A stretch of 64,000 nucleotides of DNA from DAHUYF01 sp035945115 (GCA_035945115.1 DASZAN010000117.1:1-64000), one strand, 5' to 3'. Positions 26,214 through 34,867 are shown, numbered from the stretch's first letter. Program-made: numbers and translations. The notes: generated by a model from the sequence alone, not told the origin.

Positions 26214-27386
26214 TCAGATCACCCGCTTCGCGCGGAGCGCGGCGATGGCCTCGGCGTCGTAGCCGAGCTCGCACAACACCGCGTCGGTATGCTCGCCGCG
26301 TTCGGGGGTCGCGGTCTTGAGCTTCGACGGCGTGCGGCTCAGCGTCACCGCCTGACCCACCAGCTCGATCCGGCCCAAGCTCGGATGCTCGACCGGTTGG
26401 GCGATGCCGATGTGGCGCACCTGCGGATCGGCGAAGACCTCGTCCATCTTGTAGATCGGACCGCAGGGAACGCCCGCCTCGTTGATGCGCTCGATCCATT
26501 CGGCGGACGTCTTTGTCTTGGTGATCTCCTCGATCGCGGCGTTGAGCCGGTCGCGGTTCTTCGATCGCGCCTTGTCGTTCCCGTAATCGGGATCGTCGGC
26601 GAGCTGCGGTGCGCCCAGCGCCTTGCAGAGCCGGCGATAGATCTCGTTCCCGGCGGCGGCGATGTTGATGTGCCCGTCCTTGGTCTTGAAGACGCCGGTG
26701 GGAATGCTGGTGGGATGGTTGTTGCCGGCCTGTCCCGGCACTTCCTTGGCGATGAGCCAGCGCGCCGCCTGGAAGTCGAGCATGGCGATCTGCGCCGCCA
26801 GCAGCGACGATTCCACCCATTGCCCTTCGCCCGATTCCTCGCGTTCCAACAGCGCGATGAGAATGCCCATCGCGCAAAAGACGCCAGCCGTCAGATCGGC
26901 GACGGGAATGCCGACGCGCACCGGACCTTGTCCCGGCAAGCCGGTGATCGACATGAGCCCGCCCATCCCTTGTGCGATCTGATCGAAGCCGGGTCGGTCG
27001 CGATAGGGGCCGTCCTGGCCGAAGCCGGAAATGCTGGCATAGACGAGGCGCGGGTTGATGGTCTTCAGCGTCTCGTAGTCGATCTTGAGACGATGCTTGA
27101 CGTCGGGTCGGAAATTCTCGACCAGCACGTCGGCGCCTCTCACCAGGCGATGCAGTACCTCGCGCCCTTCCGCCTGCTTCAGATCGAGCGTGATGCTCCG
27201 TTTGTTGCGGTGCAGGTTCTGGAAATCGGGACCGTGGCGCGCGCCGCCCAAGCCGCCATCGCCTTCGACAGCCTCGATCTTGACGATATTGGCGCCCCAA
27301 TCGGCGAGTTGGCGCACGCAGGTGGGTCCGGCGCGAACACGCGTGAGATCGACGACCTTGAAGCGGGAGAGCGGGAGCTTATTCAT
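26214..27386 (-). CDS. Class III CoA-transferase (CaiB/BaiF family)
   Basis: 390 residues. Family features: VVDLTRVRAGPTCVRQLADWGANIVKIE, LHRNKRSITLDLK, VLVENFRPDV, SGFGQDGPYRDRPGFDQIAQGMGG with the catalytic Asp in GFDQIAQG, and the small-domain end GEHTDAVLCELGYD. Moves CoA between carboxylic acids; the paired crotonase suggests activation and then hydration or isomerisation of one substrate. The start is ambiguous between ATG 27389 and 27386; 27386 gives the better distance to GAGGA. Confidence 0.9.
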   Translation of the reverse strand: MNKLPLSRFKVVDLTRVRAGPTCVRQLADWGANIVKIEAVEGDGGLGGARHGPDFQNLHRNKRSITLDLKQAEGREVLHRLVRGADVLVENFRPDVKHRLKIDYETLKTINPRLVYASISGFGQDGPYRDRPGFDQIAQGMGGLMSITGLPGQGPVRVGIPVADLTAGVFCAMGILIALLEREESGEGQWVESSLLAAQIAMLDFQAARWLIAKEVPGQAGNNHPTSIPTGVFKTKDGHINIAAAGNEIYRRLCKALGAPQLADDPDYGNDKARSKNRDRLNAAIEEITKTKTSAEWIERINEAGVPCGPIYKMDEVFADPQVRHIGIAQPVEHPSLGRIELVGQAVTLSRTPSKLKTATPERGEHTDAVLCELGYDAEAIAALRAKRVI

Positions 27387-27519
27387 CATTCCTCGGTAGC
27401 ATGACGGTCCGCGCGACCGCACCTTCCCTCGGCAGGGTCGATCGCGCACTATCGACGCTGGCGGCACCGCGGGCAAGGGGTGGGCCCGCATCCGAGAGCG
27501 CGTAAAACGCGGGGTGGGC

Positions 27520-27969
27520 ATGGAGGGCAACAATCACGGCGGGACACGAGCGCCGGCGGCCGAGGCGCGGGTGGGATGGGGCGAGATCTGGCGATGGTTC
27601 GCGCCCTGGCTCGGCGGTGCGGCACTGGTGGCGCTCGGTCTCCTCGGCCTTTTCGTCGCCAGTCGCGCCGCGGACCAGGCGACCTATGCCGGCGGCTTCG
27701 CTGCGGCGGCCATCGCTGCGGTGACGCTTGCCTGGCGCGTCCGCAGCGCCTTCGAGGATCGGCAGGCCAGTGCGGCGTTGCTTGTCGAGGACAGCGAGGC
27801 GCTTATCGTGCTTGTGGCGGTGCTGGTCGTGTTGGGTTTGCTCGGCCTTTTTCTCGCGGCGCGCGGCGCGGAGCCGATGGCGATCTATGGCGGTTATGGG
27901 CTCTTCGCCGGCGCGCTCGTCATGATCTTCTGGAACGTCAAGCACTACTTCGACCGGCTCGAGCGCTGA
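27520..27969 (+). CDS. Four-helix integral membrane protein, unknown function
   Basis: 149 residues from ATG 27520 (a GTG lies two codons earlier). Four clear hydrophobic segments: about 29-48, 58-75, 95-112 and 117-135. The pairs WLGGAALVALGLLGLFVASRAA and VLVVLGLLGLFLAARGAE are similar, suggesting an internal duplication of a two-helix unit. No family recognised. It diverges from the CoA-transferase gene with a 130-bp gap that must hold both promoters. Confidence 0.6.
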   Translation: MEGNNHGGTRAPAAEARVGWGEIWRWFAPWLGGAALVALGLLGLFVASRAADQATYAGGFAAAAIAAVTLAWRVRSAFEDRQASAALLVEDSEALIVLVAVLVVLGLLGLFLAARGAEPMAIYGGYGLFAGALVMIFWNVKHYFDRLER

Positions 27970-28083
27970 GACCGTTTCGGTATCGGCTCGATCCGCGAAA
28001 AAGCTCGGCATCTGTGGCATTCACGGGACATTAAGAGGGGGTGTGATCCCCTCCCTCACGGTGGCGCCCACTCCTGGGCGGCA

Positions 28084-28160
28084 TTCGCGAAACGGCAAAG
28101 CCGGGGCGACCCGGTGACGCAAAGCCTCCGGTCTCACCGAGATAGCGGGGCTTCCGAACG
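28084..28160 (+). ncRNA. Cyclic-di-GMP-I (GEMM-I) riboswitch
   Basis: All conserved elements are in order. GGCAAA is at 28094-28099. P2 consists of CCGGG (28101-28105), a GNRA tetraloop GCGA (28106-28109) and CCCGG (28110-28114). The invariant GACGCAAAGCC tetraloop-receptor strand follows at 28116-28126, then CCGG, a short P3 (TCTC 28132-28135 with GAGA 28139-28142), TAGCGGGG (28143-28150) and a closing CCGA. P1 can form between TTCG (28084-28087) and CGAA (28155-28158). Only 11 bp separate the aptamer from the ATG at 28172, so c-di-GMP probably controls access to the ribosome binding site (CGAGG near 28159-28163). Hairpins at 28035-28053 and 28065-28080 precede it. Confidence 0.9.
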
Positions 28161-28171
28161 AGGCCCCTTTG

Positions 28172-28888
28172 ATGCGGTTGATGCCGCTGTTGATGATCGT
28201 CTTCGTGGTGCCGGCGCTGCTTTTGTCCGCGGCGAGTCCGGGCCAAGCGCAGGAGGCGTCCGCCGATGCCGTCGCCTTTCGGCAGCCGCCCTGGGCGCGC
28301 TCCGGATTGTTTGGCACCGAGGAAGTCTATTCGGCCGACAACGCCGCCTTCATCAAATGGAACACCATGCTGGCGCGTCATCGCGCGCAGTTGGCGGAGG
28401 GGGGCTCGTGCGAGGGCTGTGTCGCCGCGGAGTGGCGCGATCTCGTCGCCCGACTCAGCGCGCTCCCGTTCCGTGCCAAGCTCGAGGCGGTCAATGCCGC
28501 GGTCAATCGCCATCCCTATGTGACCTCGATGCGCAATTGGAGCGAAAGCAATCGCTGGGAGACGCCGCTCGAGTTCCTGCGCAAGGGCGGTCAGTGTCAG
28601 GATTACGCGATCGCCAAATACCTCGCGCTTCGCGCCGCCGGTGTCCCGGCAGACCGGCTTCGTTTGGTTGTGTTGCGCGACATGCGCCTCGGGATCGACC
28701 ATGCGGTCACCGTGGCCTATGACGAGGGCGAGCCCTGGGTTCTTGACAATCAGAGTGCATCGCTCGTCACGAGCGACAACATTCTCCATTATCAGCCCTA
28801 TTACTCGATCAGCGAGCAGGGATGGTGGCTACACCGCGGGCCGCACGCCCGCTACGCCGCCACCGGTGCGCATGCGCCGCTCAACTGA
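28172..28888 (+). CDS. Bacterial transglutaminase-like cysteine peptidase (BTLCP, LapG-like)
   Basis: 238 residues. Signal peptide (about 1-25, ending SPGQAQ), then a BTLCP domain (PF06035-like) with the catalytic triad Cys in GGQCQDYAIAKYLAL, His in GIDHAVTVAY and Asp in WVLDNQ. Preceded by FRAKLEAVNAAVNRHPYV, also typical. Periplasmic. The best-studied member, LapG, cleaves large surface adhesins under c-di-GMP control through LapD. Here a c-di-GMP riboswitch sits directly upstream, so control would be at the mRNA level. No adhesin or LapD gene is in the window. Its end overlaps the convergent DUF4337 gene by 8 bp. ATG 28172 is preferred to the TTG just before it. Confidence 0.9.
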   Translation: MRLMPLLMIVFVVPALLLSAASPGQAQEASADAVAFRQPPWARSGLFGTEEVYSADNAAFIKWNTMLARHRAQLAEGGSCEGCVAAEWRDLVARLSALPFRAKLEAVNAAVNRHPYVTSMRNWSESNRWETPLEFLRKGGQCQDYAIAKYLALRAAGVPADRLRLVVLRDMRLGIDHAVTVAYDEGEPWVLDNQSASLVTSDNILHYQPYYSISEQGWWLHRGPHARYAATGAHAPLN

Positions 28889-29501
28889 ACGGCAGTTCGA
28901 CCAGCAGCAGGAAACCGTTGACGCCGAGAAGCGTCGCGAGAACGGCGATCGCGCCGCAGAGCCAGAGCAGGCCGCGCGAGGCGCCGACGATGCTGACCGA
29001 GCCCAAGACGATCGCGATCTGAAAGAGCGCGCGGCTGTAGTCAAAGCTGAGGTCGCGGCGCTGCGCCTCATCGCGCTGCGCCTCGAAGCGCCGCGCTTTG
29101 GCAATGAGCTCCTGCTTGCCCGTGCCGTTCGCGGGCTCGCTCTCGAAATGCTTGATGCTGGCGTGGTAGTCGGCGATGCGCTTCTCGATGGGCGCGCGCT
29201 GGGCCGGGGTGAGGGTGGGCGAGGCCGCGAGCAGCGCCTCCAGTGTGTCGGCGGCGAGCTGGTATCCGGTCTGGCGCTCGTTCCGCGCCTGATAGAACGA
29301 ATAGGTGTCGGAGGCGAGAATATTGGCGTTCACCGTCTGCTTCATGGCGTCTTCGCCGCCAAGGCTCGCGATCGCGAGCAGCATGCCGAGGAGACCGAGG
29401 AAGACCGCGGCACCGCGGCGGAAACGGTCGTCGCTGCGCGCCGCGGCGTGGCCGTTGTGAGCGCTTTCGGCAATGGTATCGCCGACTTCATGGGCTTCCA
29501 C
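28881..29501 (-). CDS. DUF4337 family membrane protein
   Basis: 206 residues: one hydrophobic segment (about 30-48), a soluble coiled-coil-like middle (VNANILASDTYSFYQARN, then KRIADYHASIKHFESEP, KARRFEAQRDEAQRRDLSFDY) and two C-terminal hydrophobic segments. The pattern TM - NANILASDTYSFYQA - long helix - two TM is the DUF4337 layout. Function unknown. Overlaps the 3' end of the BTLCP gene tail to tail by 8 bp. Confidence 0.75.
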   Translation of the reverse strand: MEAHEVGDTIAESAHNGHAAARSDDRFRRGAAVFLGLLGMLLAIASLGGEDAMKQTVNANILASDTYSFYQARNERQTGYQLAADTLEALLAASPTLTPAQRAPIEKRIADYHASIKHFESEPANGTGKQELIAKARRFEAQRDEAQRRDLSFDYSRALFQIAIVLGSVSIVGASRGLLWLCGAIAVLATLLGVNGFLLLVELPFS

Positions 29502-29676
29502 GACAGGTCCTTTCGCGAGCCGAGGGATCGCCGGCGAGGATGGCGGGTTTGCCTAAGGCGTCAAGCGTCTGCTATCGCTCCGAATTGATCGGGCGCGGGG
29601 CTATTCTCGACTCGCTTGTAAGACCGGAACCGCTTAGGATCGGCTACCCCTTAAGTGGGGGGAGGAAAACGAGAAG

Positions 29677-30279
29677 ATGGATGTTCCGCGTCTCATCCAC
29701 GAGCACGGTTCGCTGTTTTATCTATTCACCTTCGCGTGGACCTTCGTCGAGGGGGAGACGTTCGTTCTTTTCGCCGGTTTTGCCGCCGCCCAGGGGTTGC
29801 TGAGCGCACCGCCGCTCTTGCTTGCCGCGTGGCTCGGCAGCTTTGCCGGCGATCAGTGCTATTTCTGGATCGGCCGCCGCTTCGGCTTGCGCCTCCTGAA
29901 GCGCCGGCCGCTGTGGAGCGCGCGGGTCGATTCGGCGCTGGGTTGGGTCAAGCGCTACGACAAATGGTTCATCTTGAGCTTCCGCTTCATCTATGGCGTG
30001 CGCAATTTCTCGTCCTTCGCGCTTGGCATCAGTGGCATCGACTGGCGGCGCTTCCTCGTCTTCAACTTCAGCGCGGCATTCCTCTGGGCGGCGTCCTTCG
30101 TCGGCGCCGGATATTTCTGCGGCCGGGCGGCCGAGCGAATGCTCGGCGAACTTGCGGAAAAACTGAGCATCATCTTGCTCGGCATTTTCGTCGTCACCGT
30201 CGTAGCGGTCTTTGTCACCCAGCGCGTGCGCAGCCGCATCCAGCGACAGCGCCAGGCCGCGGAGGCCGCTACCCCCTGA
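29677..30279 (+). CDS. DedA family membrane protein
   Basis: 200 residues, five to six hydrophobic segments. DedA/SNARE-associated features: FVEGETFVLFAGFAAAQG, GSFAGDQCYFWIGRRFG with the conserved E..T and G..GD pattern, then FRFIYGVRNFSSFALGISG and a re-entrant-looking second half. Family members take part in lipid-carrier recycling and membrane homeostasis (undecaprenyl phosphate flipping shown for some). GTGGGGGGAGG precedes ATG 29677. Confidence 0.88.
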   Translation: MDVPRLIHEHGSLFYLFTFAWTFVEGETFVLFAGFAAAQGLLSAPPLLLAAWLGSFAGDQCYFWIGRRFGLRLLKRRPLWSARVDSALGWVKRYDKWFILSFRFIYGVRNFSSFALGISGIDWRRFLVFNFSAAFLWAASFVGAGYFCGRAAERMLGELAEKLSIILLGIFVVTVVAVFVTQRVRSRIQRQRQAAEAATP

Positions 30280-30418
30280 GGCGCAAGCGCGAGTTCGATC
30301 GCAAGCGCGTCGAATTGCCGCTTTCGATGTCAAATCTGTGACTCGCGTGTGGCGCAATTGCGGTTCTGCGCGAAGCAGTTCATGATCGGTGCTGTCATCG
30401 GCAAAATCGGGTGGGATC

Positions 30419-30877
30419 GTGATTGCGAAACTCATTTCCGCGACGGTCTTCTTGGGCGGCACGATTGCTCTAGCGGTAGCGGCGACGCCGCAATGCCTGA
30501 AGCCCAACGAAATCGAAGCCGAGCAGGCGATACGCTTCCAAGCCGAGCTTATGGTCGTGAGCGACACCTGCGGCGCTCAGACCTATACCCATTTCACGCG
30601 CCGCAACCATGAAGCGCTCAAAGAGTACCAGCAGCAAGTGATCGAGCGTTTCCGCCGCAGCGGCGGCGCTCATGCCGAGGCGCGCTTCGATTCCTACCTG
30701 ACGCGGCTCGCGAACGAGATCTCGCTGCGCAACGGGGCGCAGCCGGTCGACCAGGTGTGTCACAACGCGGCGAGCTTCCTCGCCACGGCGGACAAGCTCG
30801 AGCATGAGAGCTTCCGCCGCTATGTCGCGGCCCGCGCCGCCGAGAACAGCGCCGAATTCCGCCGCTGCAGCAACTGA
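30419..30877 (+). CDS. Secreted hypothetical protein with four cysteines
   Basis: 152 residues from GTG 30419; the frame also allows GTG 30389, adding ten residues. A signal peptide (KLISATVFLGGTIALAVAA) precedes a helical domain with cysteines in TPQCLKP, VSDTCGAQ, VDQVCHNA and FRRCSN, most likely two disulfides in the periplasm. No family recognised. It lies 81 bp upstream of an ABC importer operon on the same strand but has no evident functional link. Confidence 0.6.
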   Translation: MIAKLISATVFLGGTIALAVAATPQCLKPNEIEAEQAIRFQAELMVVSDTCGAQTYTHFTRRNHEALKEYQQQVIERFRRSGGAHAEARFDSYLTRLANEISLRNGAQPVDQVCHNAASFLATADKLEHESFRRYVAARAAENSAEFRRCSN

Positions 30878-30958
30878 GCGCGCCGCCGGGCTTGCCAAGC
30901 GCCGGCCCGCTCCGCATCCTCGCCGCTCCAATGCCAGTGGTAAGGAGCGAAGGGCGGC

Positions 30959-31981
30959 ATGGGGCGCGCATGGACGGCGGTGTTGGCGACTCTCCTCCTG
31001 GTCGCGGTCGCGCGACAGGGCGAGGCCGCCGATAAGCTCCGCGTCGGTCTCCTGAAGCTTGCCTCATCGGGCGGCGTCTTCATCGCCGCCGAGCGCGGTT
31101 ATTTCACCGCGGCCGGTGTCGATGTCGAGCTGCGCTTCTTCGATGCGGCGCAGCCCATTGCCGTGGCGGCGGTCGCGGGCGACGTCGATATCGGCGTCAC
31201 TGGGCTTACCGCCGGCTTCTACAATCTCGCCGGCAAAGGCGCGCTCCGTATCATCGCCGGGCAAAGCCGGGAGGAGCGGGGATATCATCTCATTGCCTAC
31301 CTCGCCTCGAACCGTGCGTATGACGCGGGTCTCACCGCGCTCAAGGATCTGCCGGATCACGCGGTCGGCATCAGCCAGGTCGGCTCTACCTTTCACTACA
31401 GTATCGGCCTTCTCGCCGAGAAGCTCGGCTTTTCATTGGTGCGCCTCAAGCTCGTGCCACTCCAGTCGATGGCCAACATGGCGGCTGCCGTCAAAGGCAA
31501 CCAGGTGGACGCGTCGCTCATTCCCGCCACCATTGCCCTGCCGATGATCGCGCGCGGCGAAGCGCATTTGCTTGGTTGGGTCGGCGACGAGACGCCCTGG
31601 CAGCTTGGCGCCATCTTCGCGCCGGCGCGCGCCATCGCCGAGCGGCGCGCCGCGCTCGAAAATTTTCTCGCGGGCTATCGCCGCGGTGCGCGCGCTTTCT
31701 ATCGTGCTTTTCTCCCCAACGACGGAACGCAGCAGCCCGACATAACGCTGCAGCAACCCACTGGCGGCGGCGACCTGCTCGCGATCATCGCCAAGTATAC
31801 GGGCCAGTCGCCGGAGCAGCTGCGCAGCGGCATTCCCTATATCGATCCCGAGGCCAAGCTCCTCGTCGACGACATCTATCGGCAAGTCGCGTGGTACCAG
31901 GCCCAAGGCTTGGTCGATCGATCCGTCGACGCGCGCGCCATTCTCGACCTCAGCTTCACCGGCGGGCCCGCGGTGCAGTAG
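30959..31981 (+). CDS. ABC transporter substrate-binding protein, NitT/TauT (SsuA/ThiY-like) type
   Basis: 340 residues. Signal peptide (about 1-22, GEAADKLRVG at the mature start), then SSGGVFIAAERGYFTAAGVDVELRFF, VAAVAGDVDIGVTGLTAGFYNLA, and VGISQVGSTFHYSIGLLAEKLG, which is the type of ligand-cleft pattern found in nitrate, taurine, sulfonate and thiamine-precursor binding proteins. The ligand cannot be assigned. First gene of a complete three-gene importer; the ATPase starts 3 bp after its stop. Confidence 0.9.
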   Translation: MGRAWTAVLATLLLVAVARQGEAADKLRVGLLKLASSGGVFIAAERGYFTAAGVDVELRFFDAAQPIAVAAVAGDVDIGVTGLTAGFYNLAGKGALRIIAGQSREERGYHLIAYLASNRAYDAGLTALKDLPDHAVGISQVGSTFHYSIGLLAEKLGFSLVRLKLVPLQSMANMAAAVKGNQVDASLIPATIALPMIARGEAHLLGWVGDETPWQLGAIFAPARAIAERRAALENFLAGYRRGARAFYRAFLPNDGTQQPDITLQQPTGGGDLLAIIAKYTGQSPEQLRSGIPYIDPEAKLLVDDIYRQVAWYQAQGLVDRSVDARAILDLSFTGGPAVQ

Positions 31982-31984
31982 GCG

Positions 31985-32758
31985 ATGGAGCTAAGCGCGC
32001 GCGGCATCGGCCATTCCTACGGCGCCTTAGAGGTACTCGAGAGCGTCGATCTCGCCGTGAGCGATGGCGAAATTGTTGCCCTCATCGGTCCCTCGGGTTG
32101 TGGCAAGTCGACCTTGCTCGGCATCCTCGGCGGTCTCATCGCGCCCGAGCGCGGCGAGGTGACACTCGCGGGAACGCCGCCCAGCGATTGTCTCAACCCG
32201 CTCACCTTCGTCTTTCAGGATTTTGCCCTATTGCCGTGGCGGACGGTCGCCGGCAACGTGGCGCTGCCGCTCGAGCACCATCCACTCGCCGCCGCCGAGC
32301 GCCGTGAGCGCGTCGATGCTGCGCTCGACCGGCTCGGTCTCGCCGAGTTTCGCGACGCCTATCCGAAACAGCTCTCAGGCGGCATGCGGCAGCGCGTGGG
32401 CATCGCCCGCGCGCTTGTCGTCCGTCCCGCGGTGCTGCTGATGGACGAGCCGCTCTCGGCGCTTGATGCGCAAACGCGCGAGCTGCTGATGGAGGATTTC
32501 CTGGCGCTCTGGCTCGACCAGCGCGTCGCTTCCGTCTACGTCACCCACAACCTTGCGGAAGCGTTGCGGGTTGCCGACCTCATCGTCGTTCTGTCGCGAC
32601 GGCCGGGGCGCGTCAAGGCGACGATTCCCGTCGCCATGCCGCAGCGCGAGCGGCAGTCCGCCGCGGCCGAACGCGAGCTCGCGCGCCTCGGCCAGTCGCT
32701 CTGGGAATTGTTGCGCGACGACGCGGTCGAGGCGGATCGCGAGGTGGCGAATGGCTGA
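31985..32758 (+). CDS. ABC transporter ATP-binding protein, NitT/TauT type
   Basis: 257 residues: Walker A GPSGCGKSTLLG (about 37-48), Q loop FVFQDFALLPWRTV, signature LSGGMRQRVGIARAL, Walker B VLLMDEPLSALD, H-loop YVTHNLAEALRVAD. The LLPWRTVxxNV and SGGMRQR segments are typical of SsuB/TauB/NrtD proteins. Cytoplasmic motor of the importer; overlaps the permease gene by 8 bp (ATGGCTGA). Confidence 0.95.
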   Translation: MELSARGIGHSYGALEVLESVDLAVSDGEIVALIGPSGCGKSTLLGILGGLIAPERGEVTLAGTPPSDCLNPLTFVFQDFALLPWRTVAGNVALPLEHHPLAAAERRERVDAALDRLGLAEFRDAYPKQLSGGMRQRVGIARALVVRPAVLLMDEPLSALDAQTRELLMEDFLALWLDQRVASVYVTHNLAEALRVADLIVVLSRRPGRVKATIPVAMPQRERQSAAAERELARLGQSLWELLRDDAVEADREVANG

Positions 32759-33545
32759 GCCGCTGGCTCGCGCCGTGTCGTTTCGCGGCGGCGGCTTTGC
32801 GCCCGAGCGGCGGCGGCTCGCGGCGTGGCTCGCCTTCGCCGTTGCGGTGCTCGTATGGCAAGCGGCGCTTTCCCTCGGGCTCGTGAGTCCCGTCTTCCTG
32901 CCGTCGCCTTGGAGCATTCTCGTGGCGCTCGGCCATCTCGCGCTCTCGGGCGAGCTTTGGCGGCACCTTTCCGTGTCGCTCGGGCGCATTGTGTCGGGCT
33001 GGGTGCTCGGCACCGCGGCGGGACTTGCCCTCGGCATGGCCATGGGCCTCTACTCGCTCGCGCGCGCGATCGGCCTTTCCTTCGTCTCGGCGCTCTTTCC
33101 CATTCCGAAGATCGCGCTCCTGCCGCTCCTCATTCTGTGGCTGGGCATCGGCGAGCCGTCGAAAGTGGCGACGATCGCGCTCGGCGTCTTCTTTCCGACG
33201 GTCATCGCCACCTTCAGCGGCATCGACGGCGTGCCGCGGGGCCTCATCCGCATGGCGCAGAGCTTCGGCATGCCGATGCCGGCGATCGTGGCGAAGATCG
33301 TGCTGCCCGGCACGCTCCCCAGCATCATCGCGGGCGCCCGCGTCTCCGCTGCGACCGCGCTGCTGCTGGTGGTCGCGGCGGAGATGATCGGCGCACAACA
33401 GGGGATCGGCGCTTTCATCAACACCGCCAGCAACCTGATGCAGACCGACCAGCTCATGGCCGGCGTCGTTGTCTTGGCGCTCCTCGGCCTGGTCGTCGGT
33501 GGTCTTCTCTCGGCGTTGGAACACCGCCTGCTGCGCTGGCGCTGA
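32751..33545 (+). CDS. ABC transporter permease, NitT/TauT type
   Basis: 264 residues from ATG 32751, which overlaps the ATPase stop; earlier starts lie wholly inside the ATPase gene. Six predicted membrane spans. LPSPWSILVALGHL is the usual start of SsuC-type permeases, and the coupling loop is SFGMPMPAIVAKIVLPGTLPSIIAGAR (given here in part), with GIGEPSKVATIALGVFFP before it. Completes the importer; no substrate-specific enzyme gene adjoins, so the transported compound stays open. Confidence 0.92.
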   Translation: MAEPLARAVSFRGGGFAPERRRLAAWLAFAVAVLVWQAALSLGLVSPVFLPSPWSILVALGHLALSGELWRHLSVSLGRIVSGWVLGTAAGLALGMAMGLYSLARAIGLSFVSALFPIPKIALLPLLILWLGIGEPSKVATIALGVFFPTVIATFSGIDGVPRGLIRMAQSFGMPMPAIVAKIVLPGTLPSIIAGARVSAATALLLVVAAEMIGAQQGIGAFINTASNLMQTDQLMAGVVVLALLGLVVGGLLSALEHRLLRWR

Positions 33546-34463
33546 TCAAGCGGCCGGAAGATAGATTCGCCGTTCCTGGAGTGCGCCGTCGATGAGGTGG
33601 CGGGCCATGGCGGCGGGCGTGAGCGCGCTCAAGCCGTAGGCGAAATGCGGCGTCGTGCCGGCGGCGCGCAGCGCCAGGCGGCCGGCATCGGCGGCAGCGA
33701 GGATGCCACCCAAGCGGCGAACGAAATCGAAGCGCGTCGGCAGCAGCGTCTCGGGCCGGAGCGGGGCGAAGAAGTCGATGACCGCGCTCGCTTCCTCCGC
33801 GGCGCAGTCTGCCCCCAGAACGAGCAGCGGCGCAACGTCGCTTGCGGCAACGATCGCGGCGATGCGCTCGCGCGCCGCCGTGTCGCCGGGCGCGATGCCG
33901 GGGGTATCGATGATCGTGCGGCGCGCTGCGGCAGCCAGGGTCTGCCGCAATTCATCGGCATCCGTTACCGCCGTGATGGGAAGGCCGAGGACGCCCGCAT
34001 ATTCTTCGATCTGAGCAATGCCGCCCGGCCGCGCCGTATCGGCTGAGATGAGCATCGCGCTCGGCTCGCCAAGCTGGGCTGCAAGCTTCGCCGCCATCGT
34101 CGTCTTGCCCACCCCCGGCGGCCCCACCAACAGCAGGGCCGGGCGGCGCATCAGCTCCTCCAGCGGGGCGAAGTGAATCTGATCCGCGAGTGCGGCGCTC
34201 AGGCGTTCGGCGAGAAGGGAGCCCAGGGGCAGGCTCGCCGCCGCCGCGCTGAGGCGCTTTGCCAACGGTATCGGCACATTGTGCGCCTCGAGAATGGCGT
34301 CGATGAAGGCTAGGTCTGTCCCGGGCCAGCGCCGCAGCGGCAATTCGCTGCGGTCGGCGCTTCGCGCGGCGACGGCAAGGAGGTCGAAACGGGGCTCGGC
34401 ATCGCGAGTGCGGCGGGCGACGCGTCTGGCACGGCGCTGTGGCGCCTTCAATCGCCGGGTCAT
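33546..34463 (-). CDS. SRP54-type GTPase, FlhF-like, divergent
   Basis: 305 residues from ATG 34463 (TTG 34484 possible). An Arg-rich N-terminus (about 1-30) is followed by a helical N domain and a G domain: P loop LLVGPPGVGKTTMAAKLAA, SADTARPGGIAQIEEYAG where SRP GTPases have DTxRxAAxEQL, DTPG as G3, and PTRFDFVRRLGGILAAA where TKxD is expected (Lys replaced by Arg). The order and the end GLSALTPAAMARHL resemble FlhF. No flagellar gene is within the window, so a flagellar role is uncertain. Converges with the importer operon with no gap. Confidence 0.75.
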   Translation of the reverse strand: MTRRLKAPQRRARRVARRTRDAEPRFDLLAVAARSADRSELPLRRWPGTDLAFIDAILEAHNVPIPLAKRLSAAAASLPLGSLLAERLSAALADQIHFAPLEELMRRPALLLVGPPGVGKTTMAAKLAAQLGEPSAMLISADTARPGGIAQIEEYAGVLGLPITAVTDADELRQTLAAAARRTIIDTPGIAPGDTAARERIAAIVAASDVAPLLVLGADCAAEEASAVIDFFAPLRPETLLPTRFDFVRRLGGILAAADAGRLALRAAGTTPHFAYGLSALTPAAMARHLIDGALQERRIYLPAA

Positions 34464-34624
34464 CGGGCGGTTTCCCCTCGGCAAGCAACTCGCAACACCC
34501 CACCCGCGCAGGGTGTCCTTGGAGGAGGATAAAGGGCCTTTGGCTAATCTTCCCTTACCGTCCCGCGGTTGCGCGGCGAGCGGCGGGCCGGCCGGGGCCC
34601 AGCCGGCCGGCGACGCCCTTGGGT

Positions 34625-34867
34625 TTACTGTTTCGGTGGTGGGCTGTTCGAGCCGCTCGACGAGTTGCCGGGCGCCGTGGTGCTGCCGCTCGAGGGGGTA
34701 CCAGCGCTGCCGCCCGCCGAGGGCGCGGTGCTCGGGGCGGCGGGCTTTGTGGCGGCGGTCGAGCCGCTACTGCCCGACGAACTCTTCTGGCTCGAGCCCG
34801 AATTGTCGCACGCGGCCAGCGAAAGCGCGGAAAGCACCGCCGCGGCCATCAACCATCTCTGCTTCAT
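34625..34867 (-). CDS. Small low-complexity lipoprotein
   Basis: 80 residues. Lipoprotein signal MKQRWLMAAAVLSALSLAAC with lipobox LAAC and Cys20, followed by a Ser/Gly/Thr/Pro/Ala-rich tail ending NSPPPKQ with no folded domain. GGAGCGAG lies upstream of ATG 34867. Such proteins are usually anchored in the envelope; function unknown. GC-rich CCGGCCGG arms at 34588-34595 and 34603-34610 downstream can form a strong hairpin. Confidence 0.65.
   Translation of the reverse strand: MKQRWLMAAAVLSALSLAACDNSGSSQKSSSGSSGSTAATKPAAPSTAPSAGGSAGTPSSGSTTAPGNSSSGSNSPPPKQ

Noticed and set aside
26197..27300. N-terminal extension of the crotonase frame
   Set aside because: It lies inside the CoA-transferase gene in another frame and is Arg-rich noise; the crotonase starts at 26196 behind AAGGAG.
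34586..34610. CCGGCCGG hairpin after the small lipoprotein gene as a terminator
   Set aside because: The stem is strong but no T tract follows on the minus strand, so it is mentioned only in the gene entry.
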